From the NCBI GenBank assembly GCA_002436765.1, contig DJNI01000011.1, positions 271 through 22,665 of the forward strand: a DNA stretch of 22,395 nucleotides. The letters are read 5' to 3'. The notes under the pieces were generated by a model. It was not told where the DNA came from. It searched no databases and was given only the letters and a program-made list of their open reading frames with translations. The stretch comes from Clostridiales bacterium UBA6468 (lineage in GTDB: Bacteria > Bacillota > Clostridia > Oscillospirales > Oscillospiraceae). Every line of letters begins with the position of its first letter. Within the stretch, counting starts at the first letter, position 1. This document shows, piece after piece, positions 13,846 to 21,936 of this stretch. The position numbers were made by a program, and so were the translations under genes.

Positions 13846-15402
13846 TCATTTTTCCGTTTTGTCCGCGTCGGTGTCCTTCTTCTTGGGAAGGGTGTCCCAG
13901 TTGGCGCGGGCGGTGCGCTTTGCCATTGCCAGAAGCTCCTGCGCCAGAGCGTCGGTGAGCTGCCCCGGCGTCAGACGCCAGCGCCAGTTGAAGCCGACGG
14001 TGCCGGGGTGATTCATCCGGGCTTCGTTGCCCAGCCCCAAGTGATCCTGGATGGGGATGATGCAGTCCTTCGCCACGGACGTCATGGCCAGGTTGATGAG
14101 AACCTTGTATATTTGGTCGTCCGGGGTAAAATAGTCGCTCAGGTAATTCCGGACCTGCGTCTTTGCTTCCATGCCGAGACCGGCGTACCAGCCGGCCAGG
14201 GTCTCGTTGTCATGGGTGCCGGTGTAGACCACGCAGTTGGAATTGTAATTATGCGGCCAGTAATCGTTCGCGCCGCCCACGTCCGCCGGGTCGACGGCGA
14301 ATTGCAGCACCTTCATATTGGGATAGCCGCTGTCCCGCACCAGAGCGCGGACACTGTCGGTCATGAGTCCCAGGTCTTCCGCGATAACGCTGACGTTCCC
14401 CAGGTGACGGCGGATGGAGTTGAACAGCTCCATGCCGGGTCCTTTTTCCCAATGCCCGCCTCTGGCGGTTTTGGCGTCCGCGGGAATGGAAAAATATTCG
14501 TCAAAGCCCCGGAAGTGGTCAATGCGCACCACGTCGTAGAGCTTGAAGCTGTACCACATCCGGCTGACCCACCAGGCAAAGTCCGTGCCGCGGTGGAAAT
14601 TCCAGTTGTACAGGGGATTTCCCCAGACCTGACCGTCCTCGGCGAAGGCGTCCGGCGGGCAGCCCGCAATGGCGGTGGGGGCGTTGTGCGCGTCCAGCTG
14701 GAACAGCTCCGGGTGCGCCCAGACGTCCGCGCCGTCGGGAGACACGTAGATGGGGATGTCTCCCACGATCCGGATGTGCTTGCCGTTGGCGTAGGCCTTC
14801 AGGCGCCCCCACTGCTGGCTGAATTTGAACTGCATGTACTTCTGGAACTCTATGTCAAAATACAGCTCCCGGTTGTAATGCTCCAGGGCAAAGCCCCAGT
14901 GCATCCGAATGTCCTCCGGCCAGGCACGGAAGGGCTGGTCGTGGAAGAAGGCTTTCAGCGCCATGAACAGGGCGTAGTCGTTCAGCCACCAGCCGTTGTC
15001 CCGGATGAAGTTCTGATAGTCCCGGTCAGCGCTGATGCCGCTGCGCTCATAGGCCTTTCGCAGCAGGGCAAAGCGGTGCTCGTGGAGCTTGTCAAAATCC
15101 ACCCTGGCGGGGTTGCCGCCGAAGCTCACGCCGTCGCATTCCTCCCGGGTCAGCACCCCCTCCTCCACCAGCGCGTCCAGGCTGATGAGATAGGGATTGC
15201 CCGCAAAAGCGGAGTACGCCTGATAGGGGGAATCGTCGGAGCTGCCATGGCCGGTAGCCCCCAGCGGCAGAATCTGCCAGTAGCGCTGACCGGCCATTTG
15301 CAGCCAGTCCACGAAATCATAGGCCGCCTGATCGAAACAGCCGATGCCGTATTTGGACGGCAGGCTGGTAACGGGCAGCAGTACGCCTGCATATCGTTTC
15401 AT
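13846..15402 (-). CDS. malQ: 4-alpha-glucanotransferase (amylomaltase)
   Basis: A GH77 enzyme transferring alpha-1,4-glucan segments during maltodextrin or glycogen use. The 518 residues match GH77 length. The opening RYAGVLLPVTSLPSKYGIGCFD and SPYQAYSAFAGNPYLIS are diagnostic. The catalytic nucleophile is D295 in VVRIDHFRGF, the acid/base is E342 in VIAEDLG, and D398 is in THDNETLAGW. The C-terminal tail (about 500-518) is a charged Lys/Asp extension. The ATG at 15402 has GGAG about 10 bases upstream. It is monocistronic, with its own promoter and a possible CcpA-like or LacI-type operator. No other maltose or glycogen gene is in the window. Confidence 0.97.
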   Translation of the reverse strand: MKRYAGVLLPVTSLPSKYGIGCFDQAAYDFVDWLQMAGQRYWQILPLGATGHGSSDDSPYQAYSAFAGNPYLISLDALVEEGVLTREECDGVSFGGNPARVDFDKLHEHRFALLRKAYERSGISADRDYQNFIRDNGWWLNDYALFMALKAFFHDQPFRAWPEDIRMHWGFALEHYNRELYFDIEFQKYMQFKFSQQWGRLKAYANGKHIRIVGDIPIYVSPDGADVWAHPELFQLDAHNAPTAIAGCPPDAFAEDGQVWGNPLYNWNFHRGTDFAWWVSRMWYSFKLYDVVRIDHFRGFDEYFSIPADAKTARGGHWEKGPGMELFNSIRRHLGNVSVIAEDLGLMTDSVRALVRDSGYPNMKVLQFAVDPADVGGANDYWPHNYNSNCVVYTGTHDNETLAGWYAGLGMEAKTQVRNYLSDYFTPDDQIYKVLINLAMTSVAKDCIIPIQDHLGLGNEARMNHPGTVGFNWRWRLTPGQLTDALAQELLAMAKRTARANWDTLPKKKDTDADKTEK

Positions 15403-15469
15403 TACCTTTGGCTCCTTGCTTCAATATATCCCTGAAAACGCATCCGTCACCCAGGGGAAGCCCTCGGAA

Positions 15470-15483
15470 AATCAACGTTTTCG
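15470..15483 (-). promoter_or_regulatory. possible cre-like (CcpA/LacI-type) operator before malQ
   Basis: On the minus strand CGAAAACGTTGATT lies just downstream of the malQ -10, with the AACGTT core typical of LacI-family and CcpA sites. The right half fits the cre consensus poorly. Position suits repression. Confidence 0.3.
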
Positions 15484-15488
15484 CTAAA

Positions 15489-15517
15489 ATTATAATCCCT
15501 GTCCTGTGGAAAAGCAA
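15489..15517 (-). promoter_or_regulatory. promoter of malQ
   Basis: Perfect TATAAT on the minus strand (15489-15494), 17-base spacer, TTGCTT (15512-15517). Confidence 0.65.
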
Positions 15518-15564
15518 CAATTTTTTGCAGGAAATTTTCTTTTTTCAAAAAGCGCCGGGGAACA

Positions 15565-15593
15565 TTGCATTCATCCGCAGGATGTGCTACAAT
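15565..15593 (+). promoter_or_regulatory. promoter of the MATE exporter gene
   Basis: TTGCAT (15565-15570), 17 bases, TACAAT (15588-15593); about 65 nt before the start codon and back to back with the malQ promoter. Confidence 0.65.
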
Positions 15594-15658
15594 GGCTCCG
15601 CTTTCCCCCCAGAAATCGGGGAATGCCTACCGCTTCCTTACATAGAAAGGTGAATTCC

Positions 15659-16996
15659 ATGAAATTGAAAATTGCCCCCGGCTTATCGGAGCGGCTTCCC
15701 CGGCAGATTCTGCTTTTCAGCCTGCCGCTGATGGCCTCCAACGTGCTTCAGGTTCTGTTTAACATGGCGGATATCGCCGTCATCGGCCGGTTTGCCGGTT
15801 CGCTGTCCATGGCGGCCGTCGGCTCCACCTCCACCGCCGTGACGCTGTTTACCGGCATTCTCATCGGTGTCGGCGGCGGCGTCAACGCCCTGGTCGCCCG
15901 GTATTTCGGCGCGAGGGATCAGCAGGAGCTGCAAAGAACCGTCCATTCCTCGGCCATCATCTGTTTTGCCTGCGGCGTTTTACTGCTGATCTTCGGCTTT
16001 TTCGGCTCCCGGCCGCTGCTGCGGCTGCTGAACACCAAGCCGGAGCTGTTGGACAAGGCCACGCTTTACATGCAGATCTACTTCTGCGGTATGCCCGCCC
16101 TCGCCCTGTATAACTTCGGAAACGCCGTGTACAGCGCCATCGGCAACACGAAAAAGCCGCTGTACTACCTCCTGTTTTCCGGCATCGTCAATGTGGTGCT
16201 GAATCTGGTGTTCGTCATTGTGTGCGGTCTGGACGTGGCCGGTGTGGCGCTCGCCAGCATTATATCCCAGTACCTTTCCGCCCTTTTCCTCACGGCCACG
16301 CTGTTCCGGAGTCGGGAAATTTACGGTCTTTCCCTCAGGCTGCTGCGCCTGCACCGGAAAAACTGCCGGGAAATTCTCACGCTTGGCATTCCCGCGGGTC
16401 TGCAAAACGCCATTTTCTACGTCGCCAATATGTTCATTCAGGCGGGCGTCAACAGCTTTGACACCGTCATGGTGGCAGGCAATTCCGCCGCCGCCAATGC
16501 CGACGGGCTTGTCTACGACGTGATGGCGGCCTTCTACACCGCGTGCAGCAGCTACATCGGCCTGAACTACGGTGCCGGGCGGCGCAGGGAGGTCCGGCGC
16601 AGCTACCTGATCTGCCTGGGGTATTCCTTCGGCGTGGGGGCCATTCTGGGCTTTTCTCTGCTGGCCTTCGGTCCCGTGTTTTTGACGCTGTTCACCACCG
16701 ACGCCGCCGTCATCGACGCGGGCATGAAGCGGCTGACCATCATGGGCTTTTCCTACTGCGTGTCCGCCTTCATGGACAACGCCATCGCCGCCTGCAGGGG
16801 ACTGGGGAAGAGCCTGGTGCCCATGATCATCGTGATCTCCGGCTCCTGCATCCTCCGGATCATCTGGGTTCTGACCATATTCGCCTGGTTCAGGACCATT
16901 CCGTCGCTGTACCTCGTTTACATCTTCTCCTGGGCGATCACCGCTGCCTTTGAAAACTGGTACTTCCTCCGCTGCTACCGGAAGCTGCCCACATAA
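15659..16996 (+). CDS. MATE-family multidrug/toxin exporter
   Basis: A 445-residue integral membrane protein with about 12 hydrophobic helices in two related halves, the MatE layout. Family traits include ILLFSLPLMASNVLQVLFNMADIAVIGRF in the first helix pair, GVGGGVNALVARYFGA after helix 2, and GIPAGLQNAIFYVANMFIQ opening the second half. MATE proteins expel cationic or toxic compounds driven by Na+ or H+; the substrate is not predictable. The ATG at 15659 has AAAGGTG upstream with suitable spacing; an in-frame ATG at 15506 lies before the promoter. It is monocistronic, divergent from malQ, with a strong terminator beyond. Confidence 0.94.
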   Translation: MKLKIAPGLSERLPRQILLFSLPLMASNVLQVLFNMADIAVIGRFAGSLSMAAVGSTSTAVTLFTGILIGVGGGVNALVARYFGARDQQELQRTVHSSAIICFACGVLLLIFGFFGSRPLLRLLNTKPELLDKATLYMQIYFCGMPALALYNFGNAVYSAIGNTKKPLYYLLFSGIVNVVLNLVFVIVCGLDVAGVALASIISQYLSALFLTATLFRSREIYGLSLRLLRLHRKNCREILTLGIPAGLQNAIFYVANMFIQAGVNSFDTVMVAGNSAAANADGLVYDVMAAFYTACSSYIGLNYGAGRRREVRRSYLICLGYSFGVGAILGFSLLAFGPVFLTLFTTDAAVIDAGMKRLTIMGFSYCVSAFMDNAIAACRGLGKSLVPMIIVISGSCILRIIWVLTIFAWFRTIPSLYLVYIFSWAITAAFENWYFLRCYRKLPT

Positions 16997-17040
16997 TGCT
17001 GGTGGTACCCGGCAAGTCTTCCGTCCAATCCAATATGCAA

Positions 17041-17079
17041 GAAGCCGGGAACAGGGGCTGCCTGTTCCCGGCTTCTGTT
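17041..17079. terminator. bidirectional terminator between MATE and the Gld-like operon
   Basis: A perfect 15-bp stem (17041-17055 with 17061-17075, starting GAAGCCGGGAACAGG) with a 5-base loop, next to the stop codons of both convergent units. Confidence 0.85.
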
Positions 17080-18415
17080 ATTTCAGCAATTTCTCAACCG
17101 ACGAAACCAGCTCTGCCGCAGTCTCCCGATTGACGGTGACGGTGGACACGCCGTCCAGCGTTACCAGGCAGGAGGTGGAATTGTAGGCGTAGAAACACAG
17201 GGTCACCTCGGAGAAGCTTTCCCGGTCTCTGAAAATGCGGAAGGTGATCTCCGGCTCTCCCTCCGGGGCGATGCCGGTGGCGTAGCCGCTGGAGGTCATG
17301 TCCGACAGGCTGTCCAGCACGGAGGCAAACGCCACATCCTGCCCGTCCAGCTTCCAGACCGTTTCCTCCGTGACGGTGCCTTCGTCGTCCGTTTTCTCCT
17401 CGGTGGTTCTCGTCAGCACGGATTCCTTGCCGTCCACCGTGACGGCAACGCTCCGCACCGTATCCCAGTCCATCAGGATCACATCGTCGGGCTGCAAATC
17501 GGCGTAGGTGGTGTAGCGCAGGGTGTCGCTGAGGGCGGCGTCCCGCCGGTAGATCATCTTGGAGTCGCTCAGGCGCACGTAGCACTCGCCGTCCTCCGAG
17601 GCGCTGATCTCCAGCGTATAGGCCGCCTTGCCGCCGTCCAGCACCGTGACCGTCACCGCCGGGGCGTCCAGACCGTACTGAGACAGGTCGGACGCGTTGT
17701 AGTCCACGCACTCGCTCAGATTCAGGTTCGTCACCATGTCCAGAAGCGTCTGGGTCAGGTCGTTATCCAGCGCCTTGCCGTCCATGAACCAGACGTAATC
17801 GTCGGAATAGGCAAGGCCGCGCCCCTCCTCGCGGGTAATTTCGTAGCCGCCGTCCGGGAGCTTCACCGTAAGGCCGGTGAGCTGAGTGACCTGGGGCAGC
17901 GTCTGGTGCTTCAGGACGTCATACAATCCGTATTGGAAGCTCTTGATGATGTCGCTGTCCACCAGATAGACGTTTCCGTCACCGTTGGAAAAGTAGCGCT
18001 GGCCGCCCACGGCGGTTTCCAGACCGATGGAAAGGGTATGGCTCTGGCCATCGGCCACCGTAATGACGCACACGGGGATCTCCAGGCCGTACTGGTCAAG
18101 ATTCTCCGGATTTTCAATGGTTTTGGTGGATTCCACATCCGTGAGGGTCTCCAGCATTTTGTCAAGATAGGTTTCGTCCACGGGGAAGGCCGCGTCCTGG
18201 TCGCACACCCAGCCGTCCTCCCCGGCGGTGAAGGAGACCTTTTCGCTGTAGTCCCAGCCCAGGTTCGTCACATTTTCCGGGTCGAGGGAAAACACCGTCC
18301 GGGTCTCGTCCTCCTGATCGGCGGCATTTTTGCCGATGGCGCCGGCAATCGCCGTCGCGCCCACCAGCACCGCCAGAATGAGCAGCAGGAGCAGCAGCTT
18401 TTTTCCGTTTTTCAT
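17078..18415 (-). CDS. DUF4340-like exported protein, last gene of the Gld-type ABC operon
   Basis: A 445-residue protein with one N-terminal hydrophobic anchor (KKLLLLLLILAVLVGATAIAGAI, about 5-27) and a large extracytoplasmic region. Two copies of a similar unit are visible: LDQYGLEIPVCVITVADG (106-123) and LSQYGLDAPAVTVTVLDG (244-261). This repeat and the genetic context fit the DUF4340 family, which commonly accompanies GldG-type ABC modules; function unknown. The ATG at 18415 overlaps the preceding stop as ATGA (18412-18415) and has AGGAGG upstream. The protein probably works outside the membrane together with the other three products. Confidence 0.85.
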   Translation of the reverse strand: MKNGKKLLLLLLILAVLVGATAIAGAIGKNAADQEDETRTVFSLDPENVTNLGWDYSEKVSFTAGEDGWVCDQDAAFPVDETYLDKMLETLTDVESTKTIENPENLDQYGLEIPVCVITVADGQSHTLSIGLETAVGGQRYFSNGDGNVYLVDSDIIKSFQYGLYDVLKHQTLPQVTQLTGLTVKLPDGGYEITREEGRGLAYSDDYVWFMDGKALDNDLTQTLLDMVTNLNLSECVDYNASDLSQYGLDAPAVTVTVLDGGKAAYTLEISASEDGECYVRLSDSKMIYRRDAALSDTLRYTTYADLQPDDVILMDWDTVRSVAVTVDGKESVLTRTTEEKTDDEGTVTEETVWKLDGQDVAFASVLDSLSDMTSSGYATGIAPEGEPEITFRIFRDRESFSEVTLCFYAYNSTSCLVTLDGVSTVTVNRETAAELVSSVEKLLK

Positions 18416-19872
18416 CTCCGCTTCCTCCTTATCCAGATGACGATCCCCAGGGTGATGACCGCTGTGGGGATCACGCCCACCACCGCCACGGTGAGTATCG
18501 ACACCGTCGCGCTGTCCATGGTCAGCGTGTCGCTGGTCAGGGACTTGGCATGGATGGACAGGCTGCTTTCCTCCGCCTGGCACAGGTATGACAAGGCGTT
18601 GAGGAAAAAGTCCTGATTGCCGCCGGAGACCTGGGTGTTGGTCTGGTCGTCCACCAGCGCCGCGGAGGATACCCACACAATGTCGCTGGTAATGCCGTCG
18701 TCCACGGTGTCGCTGATGGCGACCGCCAAAGCAAACGGGCCGTCTACGTCCCCCTCCTCCTTTTCATAGGTGGTCAGGTCATACCCCGCCGCCTTGGCAA
18801 AGGCGGAAGAGGACGTGGTCAGCAGCTGGGTTACGGACAGCGTGTCCCGCAGATCCTCCGCCACCGTCAGTCCCTGGGCAATGGGCAGCAGCACCCGGTA
18901 GCCGCCCTCGGTCAGGGGCGTGGTGATGGCGTGGGAGGCGATGTCCGGCAGCAGGAAGTAGGGCGTGCCCCAGACGTAATGGCTCTGGTCGCCCTCCACC
19001 ACGATGCCGTCCACGGTGGTAACGCCGTAATCCGCCATCAGCGCTTCCAGATTGGTAAGAGCCCCGTTTTTCGGCGGGTCGGTGATAAGGAACAGATTGC
19101 CGCCGTTGCCCAGATATTCCAGGAGCTTGCTCTGCTCGTCCAGGGAAATGTCGCTCTGGGGGGCGTTGATAAAAATACAGTCCGCGTCGGCGGGGACGGA
19201 TTCCAGCGTCAGCAGGGACAGCTCCGCCGTCTCGATGTTCTGCTGCTTCACGGCCGAGGTAAAGCTGTCGCTCAGGCTGCTTTCCCCATGGCCGGTGAGC
19301 AGGTATACCTTGGGCAAGTTCTCGCTCACCACGTAGTCGATGGCGCTGGTCAGCTCGCTTTCTCCGCAGAAGCTCCAGCTTTCCGTGCCGTAGTAGTAAT
19401 AGCTGGTGTAATCCATCACGAAAATGTCGTTATAGTCCACGTACCGGTACCGCTCCCCGGCCTCCACGATCAGGCTGTTTTCCGTAAAGCTGTCGGTATA
19501 CTGCTGGGTGAAGGTAGGGAACACGTCCGGGTCCTTCTTCACCACGCGGATCTTGTCGCTGAGAGACCGGTAGCGGCTCAGCAAAGATTCCAGATAGCTA
19601 TCCTCCTGCCCGCTGCGGACGATCCAGTACACCGTTACCTCCTCCGTCAGGCCGCCCACCAGCTTCTCCGTCTGCTCAGACAATGTGAAGAGCTGATTGG
19701 CCGTGGTGTCGAATTTGGTCACGCTGGCCGGGAGGGCGGAAGCGAACACATTGACCATCACGGCAATGGCCAGCACAATGGCCGCCGCGGCCACGCTGTA
19801 GCCGCCGACCCGGAACGACCGGGTGGAGAAGGAAGCCGCCACCCGCTTCCAGCTGAATTTCGGCTTTTTCAT
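18412..19872 (-). CDS. GldG-family ABC transporter auxiliary protein
   Basis: A 486-residue membrane protein with a TM helix at about 24-46, a long extracytoplasmic domain and a second TM near the C terminus (about 458-480) ending IRRKRR. The N-terminal block DTTANQLFTLSEQTEKL and the VYLLTGHGESSL motif (189-200) are typical of the GldG / ABC_transp_aux family. In Bacteroidetes GldG works with GldA and GldF in gliding; in Bacillota these modules occur without gliding and their substrate is unknown. The ATG at 19872 overlaps the permease stop (ATGA, 19869-19872), with GGAGG 8 bases upstream. It is tied to the next gene by another ATGA. Confidence 0.9.
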   Translation of the reverse strand: MKKPKFSWKRVAASFSTRSFRVGGYSVAAAAIVLAIAVMVNVFASALPASVTKFDTTANQLFTLSEQTEKLVGGLTEEVTVYWIVRSGQEDSYLESLLSRYRSLSDKIRVVKKDPDVFPTFTQQYTDSFTENSLIVEAGERYRYVDYNDIFVMDYTSYYYYGTESWSFCGESELTSAIDYVVSENLPKVYLLTGHGESSLSDSFTSAVKQQNIETAELSLLTLESVPADADCIFINAPQSDISLDEQSKLLEYLGNGGNLFLITDPPKNGALTNLEALMADYGVTTVDGIVVEGDQSHYVWGTPYFLLPDIASHAITTPLTEGGYRVLLPIAQGLTVAEDLRDTLSVTQLLTTSSSAFAKAAGYDLTTYEKEEGDVDGPFALAVAISDTVDDGITSDIVWVSSAALVDDQTNTQVSGGNQDFFLNALSYLCQAEESSLSIHAKSLTSDTLTMDSATVSILTVAVVGVIPTAVITLGIVIWIRRKRR

Positions 19873-20735
19873 TCGCTCCACCTCCGTTTCTCCAGGGACT
19901 GTACGCTTAAGAACAGGAACACTCCCGTCACCGACAGGTAATACACAATGGCGGTCACGTCGAACACGCCGTTGACGATGGTATAAAACCGGGCAAACAG
20001 GCTCAGCTGAGAGATGATTGTGGGAAACAGCCCCTCAAACCGGCTGGAATCCCACAGATACGCCCCGATGAGTCCCGCTTCCAGCACTGCCGCCAGGATC
20101 AGGGACACGAAGCCGTTTTTCGTCATCAGATACACAATGCCGCAGGCGATCAGCGCCGTCAGCGCCAGCGCGGCGAGAGAGGAATAGGCCGTGGAGGACG
20201 CGAACCCCGCCAGATCAGAAAGGAAATAGTTCACCAGCATCACCACGAAGCACAGCCCCGCCGCCACGGCCTGACTTTCCGTCACGGAGGAAATATACAT
20301 GCCGATGGCCAGCAGCGCCATGCCAAGGAAGAAGAACCCCACGATCGCGCCGTAGGCCGCAGGCAGGTACACGTTGCCGTAGGCGGACAGCACCGCCGGG
20401 TACAGGCAGATCACCGCCATAGGCGCGGCGAACACCACCAGCATGGCGGCGAATTTCCCCAGCACCACCTGGGTCATGGTCAGGGGCAGAGAATAGAGCA
20501 GCTGGTCGGTCTTCTGCCGCCGCTCCTCCGCCAGCACCCGCATGGTGAGGATGGGGACGATGATCAGGAACACAAAGCTCATGCTCCCCAGCACATATTC
20601 AAAATGCACGGAGGCGGACTGCAAATTGTAGACCATGGTGTAAATGCCCGTGAACAGCAGCAGAAACGCGCTGAACACGTACCCCGTCACCCCCGTAAAA
20701 TAGGACGAAAGCTCGTGCCGGAATACCGCCTTCAT
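19869..20735 (-). CDS. ABC-2 type transporter permease (GldF-like)
   Basis: A 288-residue permease with about six membrane helices. MKAVFRHELSSYFTGVTGYVFSAFLLLFTG opens it, and ILTMRVLAEERRQKTDQLLYSLPLT is the coupling-helix block found in GldF-like ABC-2 permeases (the EERRQKTDQLL segment contacts the ATPase). It starts at ATGA overlapping the ATPase stop (20732-20735), with GGGGGAGG upstream. It presumably forms a homodimer driven by the ATPase. Confidence 0.9.
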   Translation of the reverse strand: MKAVFRHELSSYFTGVTGYVFSAFLLLFTGIYTMVYNLQSASVHFEYVLGSMSFVFLIIVPILTMRVLAEERRQKTDQLLYSLPLTMTQVVLGKFAAMLVVFAAPMAVICLYPAVLSAYGNVYLPAAYGAIVGFFFLGMALLAIGMYISSVTESQAVAAGLCFVVMLVNYFLSDLAGFASSTAYSSLAALALTALIACGIVYLMTKNGFVSLILAAVLEAGLIGAYLWDSSRFEGLFPTIISQLSLFARFYTIVNGVFDVTAIVYYLSVTGVFLFLSVQSLEKRRWSE

Positions 20736-21688
20736 TTGGTTTCCTCCCCCTTCCCGGAATCGGTCAGCTCCATGAAAATGTCCTCAAGGCTCGCCTTCCC
20801 GGCGGTCATGCGCAGGATGGCCTTCCCCGCTTTGCTGAACGCAAAGAAAATCTCCCGGCAAACTTCCTTTTCCGCCGGCGTGTCCAGCTCCAGCGTCACG
20901 TCGCAGGCGCCGTCCTGCCGGGCGTTCGCTGTCCGGTTCACAATGTGGGAAACGCCGGAGAGGATGCCGGGGATTTCCCCCTCCGCCGCTTCCGCGGTCA
21001 GCTCCACGGTGCTTTTTCCCGCGAACAGCCGCTCCAGATTTTCCGGGGTGTCGCAGGCCGCCAGCTTGCCCTTGGACAGAATCAGGATGGTGGTACAGAC
21101 CTGCTGCACCTCCGACAGGATGTGGCTGGAAAGGATGACGGTGCGCTCCTTCCCCAGCTGGCGGATCAGCTCCCGGATCTCCGTGATCTGCCGGGGGTCA
21201 AGCCCTACCGTGGGTTCGTCCAGAATGATGACCTCCGGGTCGCCCAGCACCGCCTGGGCAATGCCCACCCGCTGGCGGTAGCCTTTGGACAGGTTCCTCA
21301 TCAGCCGGTCGGCAACGTCCAGCGTGCCGGTGACGGTCATGACCCTGTCCAGCTCCGCCGCAATGCTCTTTTCCGGAATACCCTTTGCCCGCGCCACAAA
21401 GCGCAGATATTCCTTTGGCGTTCTGTCCAGATACAGCGGCGGCTGCTCAGGGAGATACCCAATGAGTTTTTTTGCCTGGGCGGCGTCCTGAAAAATGTCG
21501 TAGCCGCCGATGACCACCTCGCCGGAGGTGGCGGCCAGGCAGCCCGTCATAATGTTCATGGTCGTGGATTTTCCGGCGCCGTTCGGCCCAAGAAAGCCGT
21601 AGATCTGCCCCTTCTCCACGGTGAAGGACAGGTCGGACACGGCAGTGTGACTGCCGTAGCGCTTGGTCAGATGCTTAACTTCGATCAA
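20732..21688 (-). CDS. ABC transporter ATP-binding protein (GldA-like), TTG start
   Basis: A 318-residue ATPase: Walker A GPNGAGKST (34-42), Q-loop region LPEQPPLYLDRTP, signature LSKGYRQR (133-140), Walker B VIILDEP (153-159), switch His in SSHILSEV (H189), and a C-terminal extension ending LEDIFMELT that is typical of the GldA/CcmA-like exporters. The start is TTG at 21688: CCTCC at 21696-21700 (GGAGG on the coding strand) is 7 bases upstream, the protein begins MIEVKHLTKRYG, and no ATG fits. It heads a four-gene operon in which every junction is an ATGA overlap. Confidence 0.93.
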   Translation of the reverse strand: MIEVKHLTKRYGSHTAVSDLSFTVEKGQIYGFLGPNGAGKSTTMNIMTGCLAATSGEVVIGGYDIFQDAAQAKKLIGYLPEQPPLYLDRTPKEYLRFVARAKGIPEKSIAAELDRVMTVTGTLDVADRLMRNLSKGYRQRVGIAQAVLGDPEVIILDEPTVGLDPRQITEIRELIRQLGKERTVILSSHILSEVQQVCTTILILSKGKLAACDTPENLERLFAGKSTVELTAEAAEGEIPGILSGVSHIVNRTANARQDGACDVTLELDTPAEKEVCREIFFAFSKAGKAILRMTAGKASLEDIFMELTDSGKGEETK

Positions 21689-21707
21689 CGCGGTTCCTCC
21701 TTCTATT

Positions 21708-21765
21708 GATGAGCTTCATCCAGTGGGCACTGCCCATACACGCTTCCGATTATAGTACCGGAAGC
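21708..21765 (-). promoter_or_regulatory. promoter and dyad-rich leader of the Gld-like ABC operon
   Basis: On the minus strand a perfect TATAAT (21749-21754) has no recognisable -35. It sits inside an inverted repeat, GCTTCCG-N10-CGGAAGC (21742-21765). Two more dyads lie in the leader: TGGGCA-C-TGCCCA (21724-21736) and GATGA-GCT-TCATC (21708-21720). An operator overlapping the -10 would suit a repressor; the weak -35 would suit an activator. Which protein binds is unknown. Confidence 0.5.
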
Positions 21766-21810
21766 TGAAAGGACTCTTAAAAAATTGTTACGTGTCTGTG
21801 AATAAATGCA

Positions 21811-21835
21811 GCCGGGGCGGTGATGCCGTCCCGGC
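21811..21835. other. hairpin between the Gld-like operon and rnpB
   Basis: A 10-bp stem (GCCGGGGCGG at 21811-21820 with CCGTCCCGGC at 21826-21835, one wobble) and a 5-base loop. No T tract. Purpose unknown. Confidence 0.4.
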
Positions 21836-21842
21836 TCGTCGG

Positions 21843-21895
21843 CCTGTCAAAGAACCCCGGTTTTCACTTGCTGAAAACCGGGGTTCTTTGACAGG
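21843..21895 (-). terminator. 24-bp perfect inverted repeat, likely rnpB terminator
   Basis: The left arm 21843-21866 is perfectly complementary to 21872-21895, with a 5-base CTTGC loop. The inner part reads AAAGAACCCCGG...CCGGGGTTCTTT, a terminator-like core with A and T runs on both strands. It lies about 40 nt beyond the 3' end of rnpB. The extra perfect arms are unusually long for a terminator. Confidence 0.6.
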
Positions 21896-21900
21896 TTGTT

Positions 21901-21934
21901 CCGGCTCAGCAGCTTTTCGGCAGCTGGGCCGGTT
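21901..21934. other. hairpin at the 3' side of rnpB, related to the 13807 terminator
   Basis: CCGGCTCAGCAGC (21901-21913) pairs with GCAGCTGGGCCGG, with one wobble and one mismatch, and TTTT follows on the plus strand. On the minus strand no U tract follows. It shares the CCGGCTCAGC...GCAGCTG-GCCGGTTTT frame with the terminator at 13807-13843. Confidence 0.5.
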
Positions 21935-21936
21935 TT

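Noticed and set aside
14008..15435. Long plus-strand frame (475 codons) opposite malQ
   Set aside because: Antisense shadow of a clear GH77 gene, with low-complexity Val/Gly/His composition.
18931..19941. Plus-strand frame (336 codons) opposite the GldG-like gene
   Set aside because: Shadow frame; no signal, domain or Shine-Dalgarno, while the minus strand has ATGA coupling and family motifs.
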